Shown: positions 8,784 through 19,057 of the stretch, in pieces
Numbering within the stretch: position 1 is the stretch's first letter
How the letters are laid out: each line of letters starts with the position of its first letter
From: Burkholderia cepacia
GTDB lineage: Bacteria; Pseudomonadota; Gammaproteobacteria; Burkholderiales; Burkholderiaceae
Assembly (NCBI RefSeq): GCF_029962485.1
Contig: NZ_CP073638.1
Coordinates: 744,001 to 808,000, forward strand
Direction of reading: 5' to 3'
Length of the DNA: 64,000 nucleotides
Made by a program: the position numbers and the translations under genes
The notes under the pieces: generated by a model
The model's input: only the letters and a program-made list of their open reading frames with translations
What the model was told of the DNA's origin: nothing
Database searches by the model: none

Positions 8784-10217
8784 ATGCAACTGATCGTGAT
8801 CGAACATGCCGGCGAGCCGGTCGAAAACGACTCCTACGACGCCGTCGTGTTTCATCCGCCGGGCGGCACCATCGGCCGCGCGACCGACAACCATCTGGTG
8901 CTGCGCGACGACACCCGGCAGATTTCGCGGCTGCAGGCGCTGCTGCAGGTCGGCGACGACGCGTGCCTGCTGAAGAACCTGAGCAGCGTGTCGACGATCG
9001 AGGTGAACCGTGAACCGGTCGGTTATGCGCAGGAGCGGCCGCTCAATACCGGCGACATCATCCGCATCGGGCCGTACGTGTTGCGGGCCGAGCGCGACGA
9101 CGGCAACGATGACGACGTCGCGCCGGTCATCGACATGGCCCCCGATACCGGTGCGCCGGCCGGTAAGCGCGATGCACCCGCGGCGGGAGCGGCGGGCGCG
9201 GCGCCATCCTCGCCTTTGCCGAAGGGAGCCGGCAACCGGCTGTGGGGGCTGCTCCAGGATCGCCTCGCGCCACGCGGCAAGGCGGCGGATGCCGGCACAC
9301 GGCCGGGCGATCCCGCACGCCCGGATGCGCCGCAGCCCGCGCACCGCGCCGCGCCGTCGCAGCGCGACCTGAACCAGTTGTCGATCGATCCACTCGACCT
9401 GTTCGCGCAGTCATCGGGCGATCCTGGCGCGTCGGGCACGGCGTCGCCGGCCGATCGCGGCAACGCGGATCGCGGCACGGCGCACGCGACGCAGGCCGAC
9501 CACGCGCCCGAGTGGACGCAGCACGTGCGCGTTCAGCCGGCGGCCATGCATGCCGACACGCGGCCAGCCGACCAGCCGGCGCCACACGCCACGCGCACGA
9601 CGCCGGCGCCGCCGACGCCCGACGAGTTGTTGAACGCGTTCTTCGAAGGCGCGGGGCTCGACGTGGCCGCCGAATCGCACCAGTGGTCGGCCGAACAGCT
9701 GTACATCGCGGGCCAGCTGCTGGCGCTGTTCGCGAACGGCACCGTCGAGCTGCTGTCGTCGCGCAGCATCCTGAAGCGCGAGGTGAAGGCGCACATGACG
9801 ATGCTGCTCGATCGCGAGAACAACCCGCTGAAACTGCTGCCGGACGGTGGCGCCGTGCTGCGGCAGATGTTCGGGTTGCCGCTGCCGGGCTTTATGTCGC
9901 CGCAGAGCGCGGTCAACGATGCGTTCCAGGATCTGCACGCGCACCAGATCGGCATGGTCGCGGGCATGCGCGCCGCGCTGATGGACCTGCTGACGCGCTT
10001 TTCGCCGCAACGGCTGCGCGAACGCGACGACGCGATGCGCTGGTACGAGAAGCGCGTGCCGACGCTGTACAAGGCGCGGATGTGGGATCGCTATGCGGCG
10101 ACCCATCGCGATACGGTGTTCGCGATCGAGGACGATTTCGCGTCGGTGTTCGGCAAGGCGTTCCTGGCCGCGTACGACGCCGAAGTCGAAAGCTATCGCG
10201 GCAGCAGCCGGCATTGA
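8784..10217 (+). CDS. tagH: TagH, FHA-domain T6SS regulator
   Basis: The product is 477 aa. An N-terminal FHA domain (about 20-85) shows IGRATDNHLVL and ISRLQALL; the usual SxxH of the phosphothreonine pocket reads SRLQ here, so phosphopeptide binding may be altered. A long proline/alanine-rich linker (about 115-280) leads to the C-terminal TagH domain (about 285-475) with LLNAFFEGAGLD near its start. FHA proteins of this type are targets of PpkA/PppA control of T6SS assembly and partners of TagF. No kinase or phosphatase of that pair is in the window. Confidence 0.9.
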   Translation: MQLIVIEHAGEPVENDSYDAVVFHPPGGTIGRATDNHLVLRDDTRQISRLQALLQVGDDACLLKNLSSVSTIEVNREPVGYAQERPLNTGDIIRIGPYVLRAERDDGNDDDVAPVIDMAPDTGAPAGKRDAPAAGAAGAAPSSPLPKGAGNRLWGLLQDRLAPRGKAADAGTRPGDPARPDAPQPAHRAAPSQRDLNQLSIDPLDLFAQSSGDPGASGTASPADRGNADRGTAHATQADHAPEWTQHVRVQPAAMHADTRPADQPAPHATRTTPAPPTPDELLNAFFEGAGLDVAAESHQWSAEQLYIAGQLLALFANGTVELLSSRSILKREVKAHMTMLLDRENNPLKLLPDGGAVLRQMFGLPLPGFMSPQSAVNDAFQDLHAHQIGMVAGMRAALMDLLTRFSPQRLRERDDAMRWYEKRVPTLYKARMWDRYAATHRDTVFAIEDDFASVFGKAFLAAYDAEVESYRGSSRH

Positions 10218-10304
10218 GTCGCGCGACTGGCAACCGCACGGTCAGGCATGCGCGAATCGGGATAAGCTCGTCCTGCACAGTCAACGGATGCTGTCGGGAG
10301 CGAC

Positions 10305-11534
10305 ATGAGCACGATAACGGGGACCCTCGATCCGGCCGTACCGCCGCCGCGCGTTGCGCGGCTCGTGCTGGTGACGCCCGATGGCACGGTGGTCGGTTGC
10401 CTGCCGCCGATACCGGTCGCGATCCCGTGGTGGCAGGAAGTGGAATCGGTCGTGCGAGCCGCGCGCGAACGCCATCGCGTCGACGTGACGATCCTGCGTT
10501 TGCTGGAAACCGTTCGCGAGCGCGCGCCCGGCGGCGAAGTCACCTACCTGGCCGAGATTGCGTCGCCCGTTCCGGCCGATTGCTGGACCGGGAACATCGA
10601 GCCCCATTCATTGCGCCAGCGCTACGCGCTGCCGGGCGGCCCCGCGGCCGATCTCGGCTGGGCGGCGCGCGTGCTGGCCGATCGCGGCTTGTCGGCGAGC
10701 GCCCGGCCCGTGCAGGTGCGGACCTGGAACCTGTCCAGCGTGTGGCGCATCCCGATCGGCGGCCAGTCGGCCTGGCTGAAAGTGGTGCCGCCGTTTCTGG
10801 GGCACGAGGGCCGCGTCATCACGGCATTGGCCGACCGGCGCGTGCCGACGCTGCTCGGTCATGATGAGTGCGGGCGCATCCTGCTCGCGGAGATTCCGGG
10901 TGACGACCAGTACGATGCCGCACTGCCGCAACTGTTCGACATGGTGACGTTGCTGGTCGACCTGCAGGCTGCATGGATCGACCGCGTCGACGAACTGCGC
11001 ACGATGCGCTTGCCTGACTGGAGTCGCGCGGATCTGTCCGAGGAGATCGCCGATGTCGTCGCACGCAACGGCGACGCACTGTCGGGCGACGAACGTGCGT
11101 CGCTGCTTCGTTTCGTGAACGGGCTGGCGGCGCGGCTCGCCGCGCTCGACGCGTGCGGACTGCCGAATACGCTGGTGCACGGCGACTGCCATCCCGGCAA
11201 TTTTCGCGGCACGCGATCGGCGCTCACGCTGCTCGACTGGGGCGACAGCGGAATCGGCCACCCGTTGCTCGACCAGTCGGCGTTTCTCGACGCGGTGCCG
11301 CGGGAATACGCGGCGGCGATCAAGACGCACTGGAATCGCGAATGGCTGGCGCGGGTGCCCGGCTGCGACCCGGTGCGCGCCGCCGCCCTCCTCGCGCCGA
11401 TCGCCACGGCTCGGCGCGCGGTGATCTACCAGCGCTTCATCGACAACATCGAGCCGTCCGAGCAGATCTACCATCGCGGCGATCCGGCCGACTGGCTGGG
11501 CCAGACCGCGGCGCTGGTGACGACGCCGGACTGA
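10305..11534 (+). CDS. Nudix-like domain fused to APH-type kinase
   Basis: The product is 409 aa. The C-terminal half is an aminoglycoside-phosphotransferase-fold kinase with the catalytic loop LVHGDCHPGNF and the metal-binding LLDWGDSGIGHP. The first 130 residues (ARLVLVTPDGTVVG, LPPIPVAIPWWQEVE, GGEVTYLAEI) resemble the Nudix-like domain seen in front of APH kinases in actinobacteria, but I see no intact Nudix box. The substrate is unknown; resistance should not be assumed. It follows tagH by 87 bp on the same strand and may be co-transcribed, though nothing ties it to secretion. Confidence 0.8.
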   Translation: MSTITGTLDPAVPPPRVARLVLVTPDGTVVGCLPPIPVAIPWWQEVESVVRAARERHRVDVTILRLLETVRERAPGGEVTYLAEIASPVPADCWTGNIEPHSLRQRYALPGGPAADLGWAARVLADRGLSASARPVQVRTWNLSSVWRIPIGGQSAWLKVVPPFLGHEGRVITALADRRVPTLLGHDECGRILLAEIPGDDQYDAALPQLFDMVTLLVDLQAAWIDRVDELRTMRLPDWSRADLSEEIADVVARNGDALSGDERASLLRFVNGLAARLAALDACGLPNTLVHGDCHPGNFRGTRSALTLLDWGDSGIGHPLLDQSAFLDAVPREYAAAIKTHWNREWLARVPGCDPVRAAALLAPIATARRAVIYQRFIDNIEPSEQIYHRGDPADWLGQTAALVTTPD

Positions 11535-11545
11535 AGGCGGGATCG

Positions 11546-11556
11546 CCCCCCCCCCC
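11546..11556 (+). repeat. C11 homopolymer after the APH kinase stop
   Basis: A run of eleven cytosines lies 12 bp after the stop of the kinase gene. Such tracts slip during replication and are prone to assembly errors. It lies outside the coding frame, so phase variation of the kinase is not expected. Confidence 0.9.
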
Positions 11557-11575
11557 CGTATCGTGAAAACCAACG

Positions 11576-11617
11576 AAAAACGGCGCAGATCGGGCATGAG
11601 GCCCGGCCTGCGCCGTT
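11576..11617 (-). terminator. intrinsic terminator of the aldehyde dehydrogenase operon
   Basis: The arms AACGGCGCAG (11579-11588) and CTGCGCCGTT (11608-11617) pair perfectly, with a nested CGGGC/GCCCG stem inside. On the minus strand the hairpin is followed by five T residues (11576-11580), which fits a Rho-independent terminator for the leftward ALDH gene. It also sits at the end of the converging kinase gene. Confidence 0.85.
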
Positions 11618-11666
11618 CGTTCGTGCGCGCCGCACCGACGGCAGCGCGCGCACGGTCAACCGACCG

Positions 11667-13265
<1,599 letters not shown>

Positions 13266-14564
13266 TCAGTGCGCGGCCGCGGTCGCCTTGCGGAGTTTCG
13301 CGACGTCCGCCGCCTGCACGGCCGGTGCGCCGTTGTTCCAGCCGGCGCGCATGAACGTCAGCACGTCGGCGATCTGCTGGTCGTTCAGCTGGTTCGAGAA
13401 CGCCGGCATCGGATACGCGGACGGCACACCGCCGATCACGAGCGTATCGCTGCCGTTCAGCGTCACGTTGATCAGCGACGATGCATCGGCCTCGAGCACG
13501 TTCGGATTGCCGGCGAGCGGCGCGAGCAGCGGCGCGTAACCGCGCCCGTCCACGCCGTGGCAATGCAGGCAGTAAGCGTTATACACCTTCGCGCCCGGGT
13601 CGGTTGCCGGCCGGCCCAGTGCCACCTGCGTCGCCTTCGGATCATAACTGTACGGCGGCGCGCCCGTGCCGCCTGCGGCCGGCAACGATTTCAAGTATCG
13701 GGACATCGCGGCCAGATCGTCGTCGGTCATTGCCTGCGTGCTGTGGTTGATCACGCTCACCATCGAGCCGAACGCGGTTGCGTGCCGGTTCGCGCCGGTC
13801 TTCAGGAACTGCGCGATATCGGCCTCGCTCCAGCGGCCGAGCCCCGTGTTGTGCTCGCCGGTCAGGTTCGACGCGAACCAGTTGTCGATCGGCGCGCCCG
13901 ACAGGTACGCCGCGCCGCCTTCGTCGAGCGCCTTCTCCTGGAAGCCGACGCCGCGCGGCGTGTGGCACGACCCGCAGTGCCCGAGCCCCTGCACGAGATA
14001 CGCGCCACGGTTCCACATCGCGTCCTTGTCCGATTTGTCGGCATAAGGCGTCGTGTCGAGGAACACCATGTTCCACAACGCGAGCGGCCAGCGCATGTTG
14101 AGCGGCCACGGGATGTCCGACGGCCGGTTCGCCTGCTTCACCGGTTCGACGCCGTGCATGAAGTACGCGTACAGCGCCTTCACGTCGTCGTCCTTCAGCT
14201 TCGCGTATGACGGATACGGCATCGCCGGATACAGGTTGTGACCGTCCTTCGCGACGCCCTTGCGCAGCGCGCCGGCGAACTCGGCTTCCGTATAGCGGCC
14301 GATGCCCGTCTCCGGATCGGGCGTGATGTTGGTCGTGTAGATCGCGCCCATCGGCGTGACCATCGGCAGGCCACCCGCGAACGGCGTGCCGCGCGGCGCG
14401 GTGTGGCACGCGACGCAGTCTCCGGCTTTCGCGAGGTAGGCGCCGCGCGCGACGAGCGCGCTGTCGGCCGGCGCCGTTTCCGCCGCGTGTGCAGCCGTGC
14501 CGGCCAGCAGCGCGGACAATGCAAGCAGCGAGGCGCGGAGCGTGTTCAGCGTGAGGTTTCGCAT
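13266..14564 (-). CDS. tri-haem cytochrome c electron-transfer subunit
   Basis: The product is 432 aa with a Sec signal peptide (LLALSALLAGTAAHA) and three c-type haem sites: CVACH near residue 50, CGSCH near 195 and CLHCH near 335. This three-haem layout is that of the cytochrome subunit of membrane-bound alcohol, gluconate and aldehyde dehydrogenases, which passes electrons to ubiquinol oxidase. It starts 13 bp after the molybdopterin subunit with a good AGGGAG site, so the two are one transcription unit. It probably acts in the periplasm at the inner membrane. Confidence 0.92.
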   Translation of the reverse strand: MRNLTLNTLRASLLALSALLAGTAAHAAETAPADSALVARGAYLAKAGDCVACHTAPRGTPFAGGLPMVTPMGAIYTTNITPDPETGIGRYTEAEFAGALRKGVAKDGHNLYPAMPYPSYAKLKDDDVKALYAYFMHGVEPVKQANRPSDIPWPLNMRWPLALWNMVFLDTTPYADKSDKDAMWNRGAYLVQGLGHCGSCHTPRGVGFQEKALDEGGAAYLSGAPIDNWFASNLTGEHNTGLGRWSEADIAQFLKTGANRHATAFGSMVSVINHSTQAMTDDDLAAMSRYLKSLPAAGGTGAPPYSYDPKATQVALGRPATDPGAKVYNAYCLHCHGVDGRGYAPLLAPLAGNPNVLEADASSLINVTLNGSDTLVIGGVPSAYPMPAFSNQLNDQQIADVLTFMRAGWNNGAPAVQAADVAKLRKATAAAH

Positions 14565-14577
14565 GATCGTGTCTCCC

Positions 14578-16797
14578 TCAAGCCGTCTTCAGCTGGTTGC
14601 CGACCGGCAGCTTGCGCAACCGCGTGCCGGTCGCCGCGAAGATCGCGTTCGACAGCGCCGCGGCCGTCGCGGCCGTGCCAGGCTCGCCGATCCCGCCCGG
14701 CGCTTCGCCGCTCTTCACCAGATGAACCTCGATCGGCGGCGTCTCGTTGATTCGCATCATCCGGTAGTCGGTGAAGTTGCCCTGCACGACGCGGCCGTCC
14801 TCGATCGTGATCTCGCCGTACAGCGCGCCAGTGATCCCGAAGATGATGCCGCCCTGCACCTGCGCCTCGATCGTGTTCGGATTGACGAACATCCCGCAAT
14901 CGACCGCGCACACGACGCGCTTGACCTGCACCTCGCCGCCGTCCACCGCGACGTCGATGACGATCGAGAAGAAGCTGCCGAACGCGTGCATCACCGAGAC
15001 ACCGCGCCCTTGCCCCTTCGGCAGCGACGCACCCCAGCCGGCCGCCTTCGTCGCGACGTCGAGCACGTTGCGGGCGCGCGGCGTCTTGTCGAGCAGCGCG
15101 CGGCGGTATTGCACCGGGTCGGTCTTGGTCTGCGCGGCCAGTTCGTCGATGAAGCTCTCGACGACGAACGTGCCGCGCGTCGGGCCGACGCCGCGCCAGA
15201 ACGCGGTCGGCACGTGGCGCGGCTCCTGGCGCACGTAGTCGACGAGCTGGTTCGGCAGGTCGTACGGCAGCTCGGCCGCGACCTCGACCGCATCGGGATC
15301 GACGCCGTTCTGGAACGCCGGCGGCGCGAAGCGCGCCATGATCGACGAGCCGACGATCCGGTGCTGCCACGCGACCGGCTTGCCGTTCGCGTCGAGGCCC
15401 GCCGAGATTTTGTCGTAGTAGCACGGCCGGTACATGTCGTGCTGAACGTCTTCCTCGCGCGTCCAGATCACCTTCACCGGCGCATTGACCTGCTTGCCGA
15501 CCTTCACGGCCTGGCCGATCATGTCCGTTTCGAGCCGCCGGCCGAAGCCGCCGCCGAGCAGGTGGTTGTGCACGACGATCTTGTCCGGCGGAAAGCTCGT
15601 GAGCTGCTGCACGGTATCGCGCGCCCGCGTCGGCACCTGCGTGCCGACCCAGATCTCGCAGCCGTCGGCGCGCACGTGCACCGTGCAGTTCACGGGCTCC
15701 ATCGTCGCGTGCGCGAGCAGCGGTTGTTCGTAGACGGCGTCGACGCGCGTCTTCGCGTTCGCGAAGGCCTTGCCGACGTCGCCCTCCTTGCGGGCGACCG
15801 CGCCCTTGCCGTTCGCCGCCGCCTGCGCGAGATCCGCGAACAGATCCTTCGTCGAGACCTTCGCGCCCGCGCCTTCATTCCACTTCACGACAAGCGCCGA
15901 TGCGCCGCGCTTCGCGGCCCACGTGTGATCGCCGACCACCGCGACCGCGTTGTCGACGCGCACGACCTGGCGCACGCCGGGAATCTTCTTCGCGGCCGTG
16001 TCATCGACGCTCGCGACGGTGCCGCCGAACACCGGGCTGTTCACGATCACCGCGTACAGCATGCCGGGCAGGCGTACGTCGAGCCCGAACTGTGCGGTGC
16101 CGTCGACCTTCTCCGGTGAATCGAGGCGCTTCGCGGGCGTGCCGATCAGCTTGAAATCCTCAGGCTTCTTCAGCGCGACATCCTTCGGCACCGGCAGCTT
16201 CGCCGCAGCATCGGCCAACTGGCCGTACGACGCACGGCGGCCGCTCGGCGGATGCTGCACTTCGCCGTTCGCCGCGCGGCAGCTGGCGGGATCGACGTTC
16301 CATTGCTTCGCGGCCGCCGAGACCAGCAGCGTGCGCGCCGTCGCGCCCGCACGGCGCATCGGTTCCCACGCATAGCGCACCGACGTCGAGCCGCCGGTGA
16401 GCTGGCCGCCGAGCAGCGGATCCATGAACAGCTTCTCGTTCGGCGGCGCGTGATCGAGCGTCACGCTCGACAGCGGCACTTCGAGTTCCTCGGCGATCAG
16501 CATCGGCAGCGACGTATAGACACCCTGCCCCATCTCGACCTTCGGCATCACCAGCGTGACCTTGCCGGCGCGGTCGATCTGCACGAACGCGTTCGGCGCG
16601 AATACGCCCGGCTGCGCGGGTTCGGCCGCATCGCCGCCGATTACCGAGCGCCGCGCGTCGTCGCCCGCTGCCGGCAGGCTGAAGCCGAGCAGCAAGCCAC
16701 CGCCGGCCGCCGCGCCGAGCGACATGCCGAGTTTCAGAAACGACCGGCGCGACACGCCCGCGCCGGCCCGACCTGCTTCGATCAGTCCGCGTGACAT
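14578..16797 (-). CDS. molybdopterin-binding subunit of an aldehyde/N-heterocycle hydroxylase
   Basis: The product is 739 aa, of the xanthine dehydrogenase family, IorB-like. The N-terminus has a twin-arginine signal (SRRSFLKLG) with a hydrophobic core, so the folded enzyme should be exported. Typical motifs are GQGVYTSLPMLIAEEL, GGGFGRRLETDM, GVGPTRGTFVVESFIDEL and near the end GIGEPGTAATAAAL, whose Glu is the catalytic base in this family. It needs the 2Fe-2S partner encoded 1 bp upstream and the cytochrome c 13 bp downstream. Substrate (aldehyde, isoquinoline- or nicotinate-like ring) cannot be read from sequence. Confidence 0.92.
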   Translation of the reverse strand: MSRGLIEAGRAGAGVSRRSFLKLGMSLGAAAGGGLLLGFSLPAAGDDARRSVIGGDAAEPAQPGVFAPNAFVQIDRAGKVTLVMPKVEMGQGVYTSLPMLIAEELEVPLSSVTLDHAPPNEKLFMDPLLGGQLTGGSTSVRYAWEPMRRAGATARTLLVSAAAKQWNVDPASCRAANGEVQHPPSGRRASYGQLADAAAKLPVPKDVALKKPEDFKLIGTPAKRLDSPEKVDGTAQFGLDVRLPGMLYAVIVNSPVFGGTVASVDDTAAKKIPGVRQVVRVDNAVAVVGDHTWAAKRGASALVVKWNEGAGAKVSTKDLFADLAQAAANGKGAVARKEGDVGKAFANAKTRVDAVYEQPLLAHATMEPVNCTVHVRADGCEIWVGTQVPTRARDTVQQLTSFPPDKIVVHNHLLGGGFGRRLETDMIGQAVKVGKQVNAPVKVIWTREEDVQHDMYRPCYYDKISAGLDANGKPVAWQHRIVGSSIMARFAPPAFQNGVDPDAVEVAAELPYDLPNQLVDYVRQEPRHVPTAFWRGVGPTRGTFVVESFIDELAAQTKTDPVQYRRALLDKTPRARNVLDVATKAAGWGASLPKGQGRGVSVMHAFGSFFSIVIDVAVDGGEVQVKRVVCAVDCGMFVNPNTIEAQVQGGIIFGITGALYGEITIEDGRVVQGNFTDYRMMRINETPPIEVHLVKSGEAPGGIGEPGTAATAAALSNAIFAATGTRLRKLPVGNQLKTA

Positions 16798-16798
16798 G

Positions 16799-17254
16799 TC
16801 AGGCTCCCTTCGCGGCTTGCTTCACGGCCGCGCGAATCCGGTTGTAGGTGCCGCAGCGGCAGATGTTGCCGGCCATCGCCGCGTCGATGTCGGCGTCGCT
16901 CGGGTTCGGGTTCGACGCAATCAGCGCGGTGGCGGCCATCACCTGCCCCGACTGGCAGTAGCCGCACTGGACGACATCGAGCTCGCGCCAGGCCTGCTGG
17001 ACCTTGTGTCCGGCCGGCGTCGCACCGACGGCTTCGATCGTCGTGATCTTGCGGCCCGCGACGGCCGCGACCGGCAGCACGCACGAACGCGCGGCGACAC
17101 CGTCGAGATGCACGGTGCACGCGCCGCATTGCGCGATCCCGCAGCCGAACTTGGTGCCGGTGAGGCCGACGACGTCGCGCAGCACCCAGAGCAAGGGCAT
17201 GTCGTCGGGAGCGTCGACCGTGCGGGTTTCGCCGTTGATGTTGAGGGTGACCAT
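16799..17254 (-). CDS. [2Fe-2S] subunit of the molybdenum hydroxylase
   Basis: The product is 151 aa, IorA-like. The plant-type ferredoxin cluster ligands are CGIAQCGAC plus a later Cys (RSC), and the second, all-helical cluster domain shows [10 protein letters not shown] and NICRCGTY. It transfers electrons from the molybdopterin subunit. No signal peptide is present; export would be by piggy-back on the Tat signal of the large subunit. A strong GGAGG site precedes the ATG. It is the first gene of the three-subunit operon. Confidence 0.94.
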   Translation of the reverse strand: MVTLNINGETRTVDAPDDMPLLWVLRDVVGLTGTKFGCGIAQCGACTVHLDGVAARSCVLPVAAVAGRKITTIEAVGATPAGHKVQQAWRELDVVQCGYCQSGQVMAATALIASNPNPSDADIDAAMAGNICRCGTYNRIRAAVKQAAKGA

Positions 17255-17386
17255 TCAGCCTCCGGGGCCGTTGTATTGGGGGAGCGGCGCGAACGCGGCG
17301 CCGTGCGGTGTCGTCATCGCCGTCGCGCTGCGCACGACGGGTGCCGCGCGGCCCGGGTGGGGCGAGCCGCGGCGGTGAAGCGGGTG

Positions 17387-17686
17387 TTACTCGGCCACGT
17401 CGATGCCCGACAGCACCTTGATGACGGGCGGCGCCGTGAACCAGTCGGCCGACTTCGTGCGGAATTCGCCGAAATACGGGCTCGCGAGGTGTGCGTCGAA
17501 CGCGGCCTGGTCGTCGTAGATCTCGTACAGGTGCAGGTTCGGCGAACCGTCCTGCTCGCGGAACAGGTCGTAGCGGCGGTTGCCCGGCTCGGTGCGCGTC
17601 TTCGCGACCATGCTGCGCAGTTCGGCCTCGGCGGCCTGCGCGTGTTCGGGTTTCAGGAACAGGGAAGCAATCACGTGAAGCGCCAT
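17387..17686 (-). CDS. ABM-domain putative quinol monooxygenase
   Basis: The product is 99 aa from ATG 17686, which has an AAGGAGT site. It matches the antibiotic biosynthesis monooxygenase fold, a ferredoxin-like dimer: HVIASLFLKPEHAQAAEAEL at the start, then NRRYDLFREQDGSPNLHLYEIYDDQAAFDAH. Such proteins oxidise quinols or small electrophiles without cofactor (YgiN type). It lies between the TetR-controlled reductase gene and the hydroxylase operon, so it may belong to the quinone/electrophile response with curA. Confidence 0.85.
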   Translation of the reverse strand: MALHVIASLFLKPEHAQAAEAELRSMVAKTRTEPGNRRYDLFREQDGSPNLHLYEIYDDQAAFDAHLASPYFGEFRTKSADWFTAPPVIKVLSGIDVAE

Positions 17687-17779
17687 CTTGTCACTCCTTT
17701 TGAATCGAAATCGAGCATGCCACAAGCTGGCGTCGCGCGACGCCAGCGTGCAACGGTTGCAGGGTGTCGTGCCGCGGCA

Positions 17780-18823
17780 TCAGGCCAGTTCGTCCGGGCC
17801 CACGCGCACGACGACCTTGCCGAAATTCTTGCCGGCGAGCAAGCCGACCAGTGCTTCCGGTGCGTCGGCGAGATCGGGGACGACGTCCTCGAGCGTCTTC
17901 ACCTTGCCCTGCGCGACCCATTCGCTCATCTCTTTGAGGAACGGCGCATAGCCCGTTGCATAGTGATCGAGGATGATGAAACCCTGCACGCGGATGCGCT
18001 TGCGGAGGATCGTCGACATCAGCAGCGGCACGCGGTCGGGGCCGGCCGGCAGCTCGGTATCGTTGTAATGCGCGATGACGCCGCACACGGGCACGCGCGC
18101 ATGATCGTTCAACAGCGGCCACACCGCGTCGAACACGGCGCCGCCGACGTTCTCGAAATAGACGTCGATGCCGTTCGGGCACGCTTCCTTCAGCTTTGCC
18201 GCGAATGCCGGATCGCGATGGTCGACGCAAGCGTCGAAGCCGAGCGAATCGGTCACGTAGGCGCACTTGTCGGCGCCGCCTGCGACGCCGACCACGCGGC
18301 AGCCCTTCAGCTTCGCGATCTGGCCGACCACCGCGCCAACCGCGCCGCTTGCAGCCGCGACGACCACGGTTTCGCCGGCCTTCGGTTCGCCGATCTTCAG
18401 CAGCCCCGTGTACGCGGTGAAGCCCGGCATGCCGAGCACGCCGAGCGCGTACGACGGATGCGCAAAGTCGCGGCCGAGCGGAATCAGGTCGCGGCCGTCG
18501 GACAGCGCATAGTCTTGCCAGCCAGCCCCGGCGACGACGAGATCGCCTTCGCGGAAGGCCGGCAGGTTCGACGCGACGACGCGGCTGACCGTGCCGCCGA
18601 CCATCGGCTGGCCGAGTTCGGCCGGCGGCGCATAGGACGGCGCGTCGCTCATCCGGCCACGCATGTACGGATCGAGCGACAACCAGACCGTGCGCAGCAG
18701 CACCTGGCCGGCGCCGGGCGTCGGCACGTCACCGGTTTCCGAGCGGAAGTTGTCGGGCGTCGGTGCGCCGACCGGGCGCGAAGCCAGGACGATCTGGCGG
18801 TTTGCGGTCTTGCTTTGCGGCAT
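17780..18823 (-). CDS. curA: CurA-like NADPH-dependent MDR reductase
   Basis: The product is 347 aa from ATG 18823, which has a GGAGG site. It belongs to the zinc-free medium-chain reductase group (prostaglandin/curcumin reductase). The signature features are RTVWLSLDPYMRGRMSD near the start, the nucleotide-binding AAASGAVGAVVGQIAKLKGCRVVGVAGG and FENVGGAVFDAV. These enzymes reduce alpha,beta-unsaturated ketones and aldehydes with NADPH. A TetR box (19003-19017) lies upstream, and tetR is the next gene upstream on the same strand, so induction by a reactive enone is likely. Symbol by family similarity. Confidence 0.88.
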   Translation of the reverse strand: MPQSKTANRQIVLASRPVGAPTPDNFRSETGDVPTPGAGQVLLRTVWLSLDPYMRGRMSDAPSYAPPAELGQPMVGGTVSRVVASNLPAFREGDLVVAGAGWQDYALSDGRDLIPLGRDFAHPSYALGVLGMPGFTAYTGLLKIGEPKAGETVVVAAASGAVGAVVGQIAKLKGCRVVGVAGGADKCAYVTDSLGFDACVDHRDPAFAAKLKEACPNGIDVYFENVGGAVFDAVWPLLNDHARVPVCGVIAHYNDTELPAGPDRVPLLMSTILRKRIRVQGFIILDHYATGYAPFLKEMSEWVAQGKVKTLEDVVPDLADAPEALVGLLAGKNFGKVVVRVGPDELA

Positions 18824-18845
18824 GTGAGCCTCCGTCAACAGGAAT

Positions 18846-18868
18846 GAACGTGCTTCGTGGGCACGTTC
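18846..18868 (-). other. perfect hairpin in the curA leader
   Basis: GAACGTGC and GCACGTTC form an 8 bp stem with a 7 nt loop, 22 bp upstream of the curA start. No T-run follows, so it is not a plain terminator. It lies between the TetR box and curA. Confidence 0.5.
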
Positions 18869-19002
18869 GGATCAGGGATGGACCAGCAGAAGATGCACGC
18901 CCGCGGCCGCGTCGGCATCGGGGCCGTCGCGGTCGCACGCGTGCGGTTGGAGCAATTGGGACAGCGTAACGCGGAGTGAAGCGTTCGTCATGCGTGTTTG
19001 AG

Positions 19003-19017
19003 TAGACCAGTCGTCTA
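19003..19017. promoter_or_regulatory. TetR operator upstream of curA
   Basis: TAGACCAGTCGTCTA is an inverted repeat TAGAC-N5-GTCTA. The same box, differing at one base, lies directly upstream of the tetR gene at 19701-19715. Two matching sites flanking a tetR gene and its target are good evidence for an operator pair. Confidence 0.85.
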
Positions 19018-19057
19018 GAATCAGGGCGAAAACAAGGCGCGCCGAAGCGCGCCCGGA

